Positions 22,778 through 34,679 of a DNA stretch of 64,000 bases are shown here, in pieces. The notes beneath the pieces are model-generated. The model had not been told where the DNA came from. It saw nothing but the letters and a program-made list of their open reading frames with translations, and did not search any database. The position numbers and the translations under genes are program-made. Origin of the DNA: Lineolata rhizophorae (Eukaryota; Ascomycota; Dothideomycetes; Lineolatales; Lineolataceae); the NCBI GenBank assembly GCA_010093515.1, contig MU001688.1:514388-578387 (forward strand), read 5' to 3'. The first letter of the stretch is position 1; each line of letters opens with the position of its first letter.

Positions 22778-25700
22778 GGGCTAGTTGAAGGGAAGAGTGG
22801 GAACGACGAGAAGGACGCACACGCGCGCAGGCAATGACTACTGCTTGATTGACTCTCGATGTGTGGAGTGGGCTACGGGTTCATGGTTAAGAGGTGGTTG
22901 CCAAGTGAAGTCGAGATCGTCCAAATGTCTCCCAGGGCTTGGTCGTGGATAATGGCGTGTCTTGTACAAAGCTGTTGCCTGACAAACTAAACCGTGGCCT
23001 GTCCAAATCCTTGGGGGCCGAGGAAGGAGCAGCGCCGAATGAGGAGGTAAACAGAGTTGGTGTGGTGAGTTTGCTCGCAGTCGACTGAGTATTTTGTGGG
23101 TGATGGGCACGCGGAGGAGATATAAAACGACTCAAGAGTGCGCGAGTAAGCCGGGAAGCAATCGGGGGTGGGAGAGCAAGAAGTAGCAGTGGCAGGCGGA
23201 GAGGGGCACAAAAGATATGTCCGTCAAGGGGAAACGACAGTGACAAAGCCAGCAAGCCGAAAGTACCTTTGCCGACTACAAGCGAACAGAACAGAAAAAA
23301 AAAAGATTGACCGCGGACTGGAAAGAGGACAAAGGCGACCCGCCAGTCATAAAGCGACTGCGCGTGGCGGTTTGTGTCGCCGATCCGAGGATGTGATAGC
23401 AGCAGGTGACGGATGGCTCGGTCAATGGAGTGAGACAGGACGGGAAGGCTTGGGTAAGAAAAGTGACTATCGCGGGGCAAAAGGGGGAGCGCCGGCAGAG
23501 GCGGGAATGAGATGCGCTGCGCACTGGGAACGGCTCGCAGCAGAGAGAAGGAAATATGTAGGAGGCGCAGACGAAGAGTGCGGATGGGAGCCACTCAGAG
23601 TCGAGTTAGGAGGGAGGGCCGTGGTAGGGCGCGATGCGAGGTTGGGTTATATGCAGCCGGCGCCGAATCGCGCGCCGGCCGAGGGCAGTGGTTCGCGGGT
23701 GCCTGGAACGGGAGCGCGCAAAGGACATCATAGGCGGCGGCGGCACCAGCCTCAGGACCCGGCAAGCATCCGCGCAGCGGAGAGGGCTTGCTGCCAGGGC
23801 CGAAGGAATGGCGCCGCTGCTGTCGCCGCGGACGCGTGCAGTCTTGTCGCGGGCGCGGCTCGGCGGCGGCGGGCGGGCTCGCAGTCGCAGAGCGGTCTGC
23901 ACAGCCGCGCCGGGGGGGCTTGCGGCGCCGCAGTGGTGAGAGAGCTGGGGGGTTGTCGGTGGAGCAGCCCCTTGGACGCGCCACACCTGGCCGGACAGGG
24001 CCCCGTCGAGAGAGGAGGCTGGCCGGCGCGCTGCGCGCACGGAGACGGCGAAGCTCGCGGGTCTTCGGGCGGGCTTGGCTGAGATAGGAAAGGCGACTGT
24101 CGCGGGCAGAGAGGGGAGTCGCAGCGAGATGGAGGGCAGAAAGCAGGTCGCCCGGCGCGCGGCAAAAGGAGGGAGTGAGTTTAAGGGTGAACAGAAGGGA
24201 GCGGGCCCGGGCACGGGGCGGTCCTGGCGGACGGGGGGAGTCGAAGCCATGTCCCTCCCTCGACTCCGTCTCTGTCTCTCTCTGCCGCGCGCTGTGCTGC
24301 CCTTTGAGGAGAGGGGGGAGGGGGGAGGGGGGGTGGTCCGGTCGCGGGCCCGCGGCCGCACTGCTTTCTTCTCGTCCATCTCACCCGGCGCCATCGCCCA
24401 TTTGCCCTCTGCCTATTCCTGGACGATACCCGTCTCCATCAAGGGTTAGACAGCCCCCTTCCCCCCCGCTTCCGTATGTAGCTCGTCCTTCCCCACCCCC
24501 ATCCCGGGCACCCGCCGTGCGCGCGGACAGCCGCCAAGGGGGGGGTGTGGGCGTGCCCCGGTGCAGCATCTTTCAGCCCACCCTCTCCCGTTTGGTCTCG
24601 GTCGGCAGCGCGGCGGGCGGGAAAAGCAGGCCTTCTCTTCCCAGTTCCCCACCCTCCTTTTCCCTTCGCCTTAGGCGCGAGCGCCGCCCACCAACCGCGC
24701 CGCCCAACCCGCCACTCGGCGCGCGCGCGCGCACCGGCGACGGAACCTGGTGACCCGAGGCCGGCAGCACAAGATGGGCGAGGGCGAGGGGAAGAGGGTG
24801 TGCGCCAGCGGCTGATTGTGACATCCCAGATGTCTCCCGGCGCGGTGTGGCAGATGTTTTGGACGTCACCGACCACACACACACTCGCGCCCACACCCGC
24901 GTCGCCGCCGACGAATGGCCGGGGCGCATATGCACAGCCTCTTAGCAGCAGCACCTTGATGCCGCCTCCCTCCCCTCCTCGTGCGGTTTGTCGGGGGGGA
25001 GGGTGTGCACGGATACGGCCGCGGAGCCAGCCAGCGCGCGCGGCCGCCTCCGCTTCGCTCAACTCGCCCAGCCCCGTCCCGTCGTCACCCACACCTCCCC
25101 TACGGACGTCCTGTAAGGGTAGTGCGCTACGGCCGCGGCCCGCCGCGGCCGCAGCACGACCAGGCGGGCAGCGACCCGGCGGGACCAGCGCTGATCTCCC
25201 ATCCAGTCGAATCCCCTCGCCGCGTCGCCCGGTCTCGCGCGGCAGCCCCATCGGGGGGGGGGCCCTCGCAGCCGTTCGCAGCAGAGGGCGCGGCGGCACA
25301 CCCGCCCTGCCTCTCCCACCTCGGCCGGAGACCCAAGACGCTCACGTAAGCCTGGATCCGCGGGGCCGGCGAAGGTCGCCCTTCAGGCCCGCCCGCCCGC
25401 GCCTGCGGCACCCGGCTCTCTGCGCCGTCGTGCTTCTCTTGCCGCCCAGCCGCCCGCGCCCGGCCGCGGGCCCGCCCGCCGCCGTCCCGGTCGCAAGCCT
25501 GCCAGCTCGTCGCTCCGCGCCTTTGGGGGCCCGCCCCCTCCCCTCCCCCCCTCTGGACGGCGAGCCGTACGTACTCGAGCGGGAGGGGGCCCGCGGCAAC
25601 GCAGGAACGCGAGCGCGGCCATTTGCGGGGAGAGGCGGCCGCTGACGCACGGAGGTACTTCGCTGCCGCTTTTGAGTTGGGCTGCTGCGGCGGGTACCTG

Positions 25701-28635
25701 GTCCGTAGGTATGTATCTTTGTTCTGCAAGCGATGCCTAAGAGAGCGGTCGGCACTGCGCTCAGAACCCGGCCCGCGGCGAGTTTCGCGGCCTTCTACAT
25801 GCGCCGTTCTCTAGCATGGCCCCGTAGGGCTGCATCGAGACCGAGCGGGCGCCTTTCCTCGTTTCTCTACATACATGCGCCGTGGCTTCGGGCAACCGAC
25901 CTCTGTGGGCTTCCGGCCTGGCGCCACCGTGGTATTTTCTTTTCTTCTGGTCGAGTCGAGCCTGCAACACCCGCTCCCTTCAGCAAACTTGAAGCCACAG
26001 GGTGGTACGACAACGCTACATGCTCCCCCTCCCCCCAAGCAGCGTGGCTGCACTAGCCGGCAGGCTGGATGGAACCATGTACGCCCGACGAGCTGTCTCC
26101 GTGCACATTTCGGTCAACGGGCACGGTTCGCAACGTCGCTGCAACGCGACAGCTGATTTCGATTCCTGTTTTACGAGCCGAGCGGGAAAGAAATTTTCTT
26201 CGCACGAGCGACATGACCTCTTTGCTGTCGCGTCGCAGGGAAGGTCTGGGTAGCGTGTTCCGCAGGCGCGCAAGCTCCGAAAAGTTGATGCCTTGGCAGC
26301 CTCGCCGCTTCGCCAAGACGTCGCGATTCTCCAGATTCTGCCGCCGGCGAGCTATTCTGGTCGTAGTTGTTTATGCTCCAACGGCCCTCTTCGTTTCATT
26401 GCTGCCCATCGTGCCGCCGTTCGGTTGCCCAGCTGGCACTCGGCATGCAGCCTGCTCCTCCTTGCGTGCGCTGCTCCATCACCGCGCCCAGGCAAAATCC
26501 GTCTGCCTGCAGCCTCGGTGGGCCCACGACGCAGATCGACCTGTTGAGAGAAGCGCCTGCTCGGTCACATGGATTCGGGCTCCCCCCTTCCCTACGCTTG
26601 CCCACCGAGACCTTACCCACCGCTGTGTCTGCCTGGCGCGAATCCGCCGGCGCAAGCAAGCTGAAAGCAAATTGCCGGTTCGCGACGGGAACGGCACTAC
26701 ATACATGCGAAAGACATCTCCATGCCCGCAACCTGCGGGCCAAACGGCCTTGGATGCTGCGAACACGAGCGCGTGCTCGACGTGGGATAGCGCCTGTGGC
26801 TCTTCACCCGTGCACCAGCCACGCTCACGGGCCTCCGCATCTCACGCACCCCCCGGCCGCTCCCTTGCAGGCTCACGCGGGCGCCATCCCCTTCGCGTAT
26901 GGTCGGGCATCCGACCCGCTCGCCAAGCCTCGCACAGCCTCACCGCCTAGCCCCACCAGCCTCAACACAAGCCACCGCTTCTCCGATGCCAGCAATCTGT
27001 ACCCAGCATCGTGCGCATGAGCGGAGAACTACAGAGAGCGACTATCGCAGCAGCGCCCCCCCTCCCCCCCCACCCGCCCGCTCAGCTTTGCGCCACAGAC
27101 GTGTACCTACCCACACTTCTTGCGGCGGGGGCACGGGATCGTTGCTGGCCTCCGGTGGCTGGTGCGCCGCCCGTTCGACGGTTATGCAGGTAGGTGCGCA
27201 GCAGAGCCGCGTAGTATGGGTGAAGTTGGGAACGATATCGACCCCGGCCCTGGCCCTGCCTCCGCTTCACACAGCTCGGGGTTCGCGAACTGCAACGCCA
27301 CGCCCCAAGTGCTGCATAACGCCCCGGCGGCCGAAGCAACGGACGCCGCGCGCAAAAAGGGCCGGGGGACAGCAATTACATAGCTCGGTGCAGCGAAGGA
27401 ATCGGCACGTTGCTCGATGGGGCCAAGTGCGGCTCCAAAACGGTCCCTTGTCCAGCTGAGAGGCGGCTCGTACGCACGTCGAATGAAGCCTGCGGCTCGA
27501 ATCCGTCTTGCTACGAGCTTGTCCTTCATTTTTTTTTTTTTTTTCCCGCAATTCGAGGCTTGGCGTGCATAGATACCTAAGGCAGGTAGCTACCGATGGT
27601 GCCTGGCGTAATAACGTTGATGGCCCTGATCCCGAGAAGCTTTTTCTCCCTCGCCACCCAGGTCCCGGGGATAGGCCGACTAGCTAGCTAGACGGGGGTG
27701 GCGCTGCACGTAAGAGAGGCCGCCGGGGTTCAAAAAAGCTTTAAGCGTATTACGAAGGTTTCTGCCTAGCAGGATCCTATCACGGCATTTCATTTCAGCC
27801 CCTACTTTTTCGATATATGTACCGCATATCGCCTCGGCCTTTCGCCACTCTCTTCGTTTCAGAACTACTTGTTTTTTTTGCTGGATGGAGTCTTCAGCTT
27901 CAGGCTTCAACATCGGGCGAGAGCAGCTGGTGCCCAATCGCCTCCTGTCGGTGGCGTGCATCTCGAACTACGCGCCCAGTGCCGTGCGGACGGAGACTCT
28001 GCGCATCTGCGCAGCAACATGGCAGAACGGTGGTCGAAGGGCTAAATCTTTGCCGCCTATAGCTTTGGCCCTTTTTTTTCAGCCCCAAAAGTATTACAAA
28101 TGGAGGGATCGTGGCGGTCAGTTTGCCGCCGGGAATCAGTCTTGGTGGTTGGCCTGATTCCTTTTACATTAAGTCTGAAGTCAAACAGGAGATGAGATGA
28201 TGTACGAATAGCAGTGACGTTGCGGTCACTTGAACGTGGCAAGTTTATATTGCCTCTTGCGGTTAGCGTGGTTTCGTTCTACCGTGGAGTTCTCTACTGA
28301 AAGCTAGGTACCTAGGCATTTCCTCCCTACATATGCTTTGAAGGCACTACAAGCTTCAAACTCGGCTGCTGCACCAGTCACGTGCTCCTCACTTGCTCTA
28401 GATGAAAAGTAAATATGAGGAAATTAAGCTCGCTAAATTTATTTGCTACAGTCTTAGATCTAGTGTCTGCCAGGAACAACATTCCCGCGGCTGCATTTAC
28501 CCAGAACCGAACCTTGCGTACCATGGGAAGGAGACAGAGAAAAAAATAACCAGAAGCCAAAAAAGACCTCAACACCAACGACAGGAAAAAAAAAAGAAAA
28601 AGCCACAACCATAGCAGTACCGACAACACCAAACG
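22778..28635. other. 5.9 kb GC-rich spacer without a supportable gene
   Basis: The region lies between the divergent starts of the 966-residue protein gene and the broken secreted-protein gene. It is GC-rich with strong strand-asymmetric tracts: G-runs at about 24310-24336 and a run of 10 G ending at 25262, C/T-rich stretches near 24450-24680, and 16 T at 27529-27544. Several open frames of 280-370 codons exist (for example 24545-25645 plus, 26069-26950 plus), but they have random, composition-driven Arg/Pro/Ala sequence, overlap others on the opposite strand and join to nothing by splicing. Perfect palindromes occur at about 27681-27692 and 28304-28315. It may hold long leaders or non-coding transcripts, which cannot be judged from sequence alone. 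Confidence 0.5.
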
Positions 28636-29663
28636 ATGCGCGCCCCCAATGCCATCCTCCACGGCCTCAGCGCACTCCTCCTCCCCCTCACCACCACCGC
28701 CCAGCTCCTCCCCCCCAACACCACCCTACCAACCTGCCCCATCGTGCCCGACGGGCGCATCCCCGCCAACATGACGCCCGCCGCCTTCGACACGCCGGCC
28801 TCGCCCTCCGACCCCAACCACAGCAAGGCCGCCAACCTCACCTAGTCGTGCATCCTCGCCTTCCCCCCGTCGCGCCCTCGCGCTTCGACCGGCCCCGCCC
28901 CCGCGCCGCCGCCAGCAAGCCGCTCCAGGCGACCGTCTCGGACGCGTCCGTCTTCGCGCCGGGCGGCGGCGCGCCGCAGGCCGGGTTCCGCCGCGCGGGC
29001 GTGCTCCTGGGCAGCGGGCCGGACGCCGGCGTGGCGGGCGTGGAGACGTTCCGTTGGAGCGGGGGGCGGCGCGGCGGCGCGGGCGGCTGGGGCAACCTGG
29101 CGCACGAGTACGTGGTCGTTGGCGCGAGGCGGGCGATTGTCAGGGCAATCGGTTTTCGCTGGACGCGGGGAGGATGCTGGCGCGGGATGATCCGAAGGAT
29201 GCGGGCGAGGGGGCGACGAATACGGGGTTGGGGGAGGGGTCGTGGAAGGTGCTGGATCGGTTGAATCGTGTGGTGTTCGCGACGGAGATTCGGTGGGAGG
29301 GGTGGGAGAATTGGGCGGTCGGGGTGGATTGTTTGGGGGAGTGAGTGCTGGCTTGAATTGGTTTTGTGTGTTTGTTCTGAGTGTTCTGGAGAGGTAGGCT
29401 CGCTGACGGGTGGCTTTTACTAATCGTCTTGCAGCACCATTCAGGTTTACTATTCCACGGGATACAGCCCGCTTGCGGCCGTCACGCAACCGATTCCGAA
29501 TGACAACGGTGGAGGCGGACAGTTTCAGATAGGCATCTTGAAGAAGCCGACCGAGACGGAAAGCGTCGTGAATGACGGGTACCAAGAGAGTGGCATTTTT
29601 GAAGGACAGGTGTATGGGGGCATATTCGTCGAGGATAGCGCCGACGGTTGCATCTCATTGTAG
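28636..29663 (+). pseudogene. Broken gene for a secreted protein (one stop, two frameshifts)
   Basis: The frame starts at 28636 with a clear signal peptide (HGLSALLLPLTTTAQ) and stops at a TAG at 28843-28845. Coding-quality sequence continues through ILAF, then shifts by one base in the six-C run near 28863-28868 (frame with FDRP, LQATVSDASVFAPGGG, HEYVVV). It shifts again near 29120 into the frame with CQGNRFSLDAGRML, GEGSWKVLDRLNRVVF and WENWAVGVDCLG. A normal intron follows (29341-29434, GTGAGT, branch ACTAAT, GCAG), rebuilding an Asp codon before TIQVYYSTGYSPL. The last exon ends at 29663 with GCISL. Counting two missing bases, the phases agree throughout and imply about 311 codons. The lesions are few and codon use is intact, so it is a recent pseudogene or carries sequencing errors. 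The family is not recognised. Confidence 0.7.
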
Positions 29664-30355
29664 GGAGAGGATATATACTCTGTAGAGACAGTGAGGCGGT
29701 GTAGAGCGGAAAGTACAAGATTGATTAAATGGGACAAAATTAAAAATGGATAGATAAAGGAATAAAAAGGGAAAGAGCGCAAGGCGGAGAGAGAAGGAAA
29801 AGAACAAAAGTGAAAGAGAAAAAAATTATGCGGAAGAAATTAAGACATCGCAAAAAGTGCGCAACTGAAGTTACGATCGAGGAGTACGAAGTACTTGGTG
29901 GGAAAGCCGTTAGACGTAGACGCTTCCAGGTACGTGCTTAAGAAGCTAAACTCATGAGGATTGCATGAAAATCACTTCTTTCTCTCATATGATGTCGTTA
30001 GGATAGTTTTGATTGGCGCGAAGGACGAGATCGAAGGTCGGCGAAGCTGTACCCCGCCGTCTGTCGACCCCTGCACACGGTCATTGCTCCGCGACGCGCA
30101 AGGCCCCAAGCGATGACGACACTGCTCGCTGGACCTTGCACCGGCGATCTCTGTCCGAGCGTGTCCAAGTTTCAGCGCAGCACTATTATAGCCGCGATCC
30201 ACCATGCCAGTTTACGCCGTCATCTCGTCACTCGCCTGGTCCTCTTTACAGCCTACCAAAATCCTTCCTATGCGAAGTGCATGCCGGCGAACTCGAGCAG
30301 CGACGATTGAGACAACACCCTCAGCAACCCATACCTTCAGGACGACACGTCCACC
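29664..30355. other. Intergenic spacer
   Basis: An A-rich stretch follows the broken gene; from about 30000 on it is probably the promoter and leader of the DLH-like gene. No other gene is supported. Confidence 0.5.
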
Positions 30356-32209
30356 ATGGCAACCATCCAGCTTATCGCCAACAATGCCCACGGCTGGCTG
30401 AGCGGCGACTTCCCGCACGGCCCGCCGCGCCTGTACGTCACGGCGGAGTCCGAAGAATTCGACGAGCGCACACTGCAGGCCTGGCAGAGCGAAGGTTTCG
30501 AGGTCACATACATCCCTTATATCAGCACGCGGTCGAAGCACTATCACGAGACGCTGCGGACGCTGTCGCACGGGCTAGGCGTGGGCGAGTCGTACGCAAT
30601 CGTCGGTAAACCGCCCTTCTACTCACTCACTTGCCCCCGTACCCCTATCCCCGCGCGAGGTTCCTTCCCCGCGTCTCACAACGCCCGGTGACTGACTCGA
30701 CGGTCGAACTTGACAGCGTACGGCGACGCGGCGGCCGTCTGCCTTGATGCGCACCGCAAGCCCACGGCCAAGCTCTGCGCCCTGATCGCCTACTATCCGA
30801 CCAGCATCCCGGACACGCGGACGCGGTATGCCTCCACGGTGCGGGTCCTGGTGCATCTCGCCGGTGACACGGTCGACGTCAACCGCAACCAGGAAGTCCT
30901 GGGCATCCAGGGCAAACGCAAAACGATGACGAAGCGGATCGAGCCGGGCAAGGGGGTCGGCGGCCGCCTGAACCTGTCCTACCCTGCCTATTCGTACATG
31001 GGCGTCTACCCTGGCTTCGCGGAACACGATTTGAACGAGTATAATCGCCAGGCGGCCGAGTTGGCCTGGACCCGGAGCCTGGCGGTGGTGAGGGCGGGCT
31101 TCCGCGCCGAGGTAGATCTGGAGAGGGTGTGGGAGGACAATATTGAGTGTAAGTCACCACATCCTGCAACCGCTATGGACCGGCCTAACTTCGGGCCGCT
31201 GACAATCGTGCCCTCAACACCAGACAAGTTCCGCCGCCCCGACGTGCCGCGCACCATCGAAACCATCAATCCGACGACACGCCCTCACGTCACCTACGCG
31301 CCCACCTTGACGGGTGGCATTGGCAAGCGCGAGCTCACCAAGTTCTACAACTCCTTCTTCGCGCCGCACCCGCCGTCGCTGCGACTGCGGCTGCTGTCCC
31401 GCACCGTCGGCGTCGATCGCGTCGTGGACGAGCTGCTCGTCTCATTCGCGCATACCCAGTACATGGACTGGATCCTACCGGACATCCCGCCAACGAACAA
31501 GAAGGTCGAGATCGTCCTCGTGAGCATCGTGTGCATGCGCGCCGGCAGGCTATACCACGAGCATACGTACTGGGACCAGGCGTCGGTGCTGGTGCAGGTG
31601 GGGCTGTTGGATCCTGCGGCGGTGCCGAAGAAGCTCAAGCAGCAGGGGGTGAAGACGCTTCCGGTTGTGGGGAAGGAGCAGGCGAGGCGCATCGTCGACG
31701 TGGATAGCGTGCCGAATAACGAGCTGATTCCGGACTGGGACGAACAGGATGAGCTCGACATTGAAGACGATGAAACTGAGCTTGAAACTGGGGCTGAAAC
31801 TGGACTTGAAGACGACGAGCATAGTGGAGAGGACGAGGATGAGGACGAGGAAGAATATGACGAGAGTGAAGAGGATAACGGCGAGTTGGATGGCGAGGAC
31901 ACTGACGTGACGTCTCAAGAGGAGGAGACTACCAAAGTGGATGCAAAGGCAGACGTGAAAAGGGAGGCTGAAAAAGCAGACGCTGATACCAAATCCGACG
32001 TGAAAAAGGCAAAAGCGGAAATGGAACCGGAAGGGGACGAAGGTACTAAGAAAGGTGTCAAAAATAACGTCAAAGGGAAGTCCAAAGCAACAGATGTTGA
32101 ACAAGATCCCGAGACGAGTGAGCACAAGGGTGGAGAGGAAGAGGGCAACATGAACGCCACATCAAAGCCAACCTTTTCCATCGAAACTGATTATGAGGAC
32201 GATGATTAA
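30356..32209 (+). CDS. Dienelactone-hydrolase-like domain fused to a SnoaL/NTF2-like domain, with a long acidic tail
   Basis: Three exons (30356-30605, 30717-31148, 31224-32209) encode 555 aa. Both introns have consensus ends (GTAAAC...ACAG, GTAAGT...CCAG), and the second rebuilds EYKF. Residues about 1-215 resemble the fungal dienelactone-hydrolase-like alpha/beta-hydrolase fold (LIAYYPTSIPDT, YMGVYPGFAEHDLNEYN). The usual nucleophile elbow G-x-C-x-G is not visible: the matching place reads AYGDAAAV. Residues about 240-390 resemble a SnoaL/NTF2-like domain (ELTKFYNSFF, RTVGVDRVVDELLVSF, RLYHEHTYWDQASVLVQVGLLDP). From about 398 to the end the protein is Asp/Glu/Lys low complexity. It is probably not a classic hydrolase; ligand binding through the SnoaL pocket is possible. 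There is no signal peptide. Domain calls come from memory of the families. Confidence 0.82.
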
Positions 32210-34679
32210 AAATCGTGTGATGTAAAAAGGGAAGCTTCGGCGGTGCGTTTATAATGTTCGCTTTGGTCTCGGTCAAAATTCCTTCGGTTCTTCTGGCGTT
32301 GTGGTTATTACGAAGTATGGCGACGGCTCATATGTACGATGACCAAATAAAGAGGATGTCTCCACAGTTGACGAGAAGTTACAGGGGATCAAACGTTGCG
32401 ATATGGAGTCCGACGCTAACTACGTATTCCCTCGTGGTAGGCGGGACATGAGTGGCTCCGGAATCATGTGTTGTATGGTATGGAGTACATACATCTGTTC
32501 CTAAGCTGTTCCAGGACCAAGGATATCTGAATCCTTCAGCATGCGGTAAGTCATGTCTTGTAGACAGCGAGACATCTTGCCAAGTTACTATCATTCAACC
32601 CTTTTATACACGGAAGCGAGAACGAAACCTTAGTTGCCAGCTTCAAAGTGCTCGCTGTTACCGGCGTCGAAATTTCGAGAGCCCTGTTTTTCGGTCTTGC
32701 GGTACATCACAAACACGACTCTGCAAGCGTCCTGCACGACACACGCATGCTAGACGCCGCAGATCGTGCTCTCGATTCCAATACGAGCCGCCAAGACGGC
32801 CAGACGCTTGCTAGGCCATGCTTCCTCTCAGCCAAGAGCGTCCATACGTAGTAGATATCGGGCCGTTTGCCCCGTGGGAATGAATGGGACGAAGACCGAC
32901 ACATGGCGATCAACCAAGGTACGGTACGAGAAGAAAAATGAACGGCAAGATGAGGCTTGCGCGATGAGCTGACTCGCTGCCACTAAAGCGGTGCAGGCAC
33001 ACCCGTCGCGACCACGCAGTGGCCCGTGAGGTCGGTTGCGGAAAGCTTAATGGTACCCGCTGGGGCCATCGTACGGGGAGGTTCCAGATTCCTTGCGACG
33101 GGTTGAGCTGGCTTGAGTCGAGCTATTCGACTATGACTCGGGCTGCCGTGGAGTTGAACAGGAAATGTCAGTGCGTCGTTAACATTTGCAGGGCTGAAAA
33201 ACCAGTATGATCTGCATGGCGACATTTGTATGTATGTACATACAATCCGTCTTCGACGACGCACAGCATCATTGGTTTCACCATAGTGCCGAAGATCAGA
33301 GGGATCATTGCCTCCAAGCCAAGATCAGGTAATGAAGAAGAACAATCAGACCAAGGCAGAAACGGTTGGCGTACCTCGTTCAAGAACGTGGTCGGCATAC
33401 TACCGCCAGCTAACAGAGGTCACCCACAATTAAAGGGATGTCTTGGCCTCCTTCAACACGGCAGCGCTGAAGAAGGCCTGGATGCAATTGTCGGAGCCAC
33501 CCCCCACACTTCTGGTACACTAGCCAGTTACACTCCCGAGAATCCGGTTACTGGGCTCTCTCTATCCGCTCGAACGGCCCGTGCAGAAAATGTCAACTTC
33601 TTGGAGATCCGCTTGCTCGCCCCACCACCCTGGAATGGGAGAAATACGGGGCCGTTGCATGCCTCTCCTTCGCCAAGCGGATCGACTCTATTGACCTTTA
33701 TGGAGATCCTCGACTGCTCTTCTAGGTACTAGACTCACCACACAATGGCCGGGAGCGAATTAGAAAAAAGGGTTAAAGAAAAAAAAGGAGGTGTCTGTGC
33801 GTATCTGCAGCTGGCTTCGCTGCGCCGCTGATCAGCAGGGGTTAAGGCACATCCAGAACGTGATTGCCGCAAAACAGGTTCAGCCTCAAAAATCTAGGTA
33901 GTATCTCGGCTTTACTCGCCGACGCCCCAAATGACAATGACTCTGTTTCACTTCACACGAAAACGTCCGACCTGAACCGTTTGCTGCGAGGAAGTACTAG
34001 TGTGTGGCTTGCAGGTGGGATGAATAAAGTTTGTGCCCGGGCCGACTTACCACGGTCGATCTAGGGCGTTTTAGTCCCGCGACTCCCCCGCATGGCACTT
34101 TTAGACGTTCTTCTCCGCATAATTTGCCCTGAGTTCGGGCCTTCTGGGACTGCGACTACGCCGCTCAAGGTTAGTTGTTTTGCACGGTACACCGAGCCGT
34201 CGGGCGCGGCCAACGGCCTGGCTTCACACTGTCGGGTCCCATCAACAAGGCTAGCCGTTTGGGCGCGGATTCAAAGTTCCCCGTCGGCCCGTTGGGGGCA
34301 GTCGTCAGCGCCTAGGCCCGTTCGAGGCTTCAACATGGACAAGGCCTGGCCTGAAGGTGCTCGAAGTGCCCATATTCGGCGTCGATGGAAGCCAGGCTTG
34401 GCTGCGATATGCAGCGGATGGCGGATCCGCTTCCGACTGGGACTATCAGCGCGCTGGATCCCATGCACTCAGAGCCCCTGCCCGTACCGCCAGGCTTGTT
34501 CCTGACTTTTGGGCGCTCATAATGTGAATTCGAAACCTTATTTCTTCAGGAGTGTTATAAATCTGCAATTCTTTCTTTCTCTGTGCTTCATCGCGCAGCC
34601 CCTTGCCCTTCTGTCTTCGCCCGCTCTTTAGGTGCACTCCAGGTCAAGCTGCTAGTCACTGCGAATCGACAACACAACC
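32210..34679. other. Intergenic spacer
   Basis: About 2.5 kb of mixed composition with only short open frames. The longest (33226-33732 plus) has no protein signature or matching exons. The final 150 bp is pyrimidine-rich and is probably the leader of the DUF7703-like gene. No gene is supported. Confidence 0.5.

Noticed and set aside
24545-25645. 366-codon plus-strand frame in the GC-rich spacer
   Set aside because: Composition-driven Pro/Arg/Ala sequence, overlapped by similar minus-strand frames, no splice partners or domain.
26069-26950. 293-codon plus-strand frame in the GC-rich spacer
   Set aside because: No protein signature, and frames of similar quality lie in other phases over the same bases.
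33226-33732. 168-codon plus-strand frame
   Set aside because: No recognisable protein feature and no supporting splice sites or leader.
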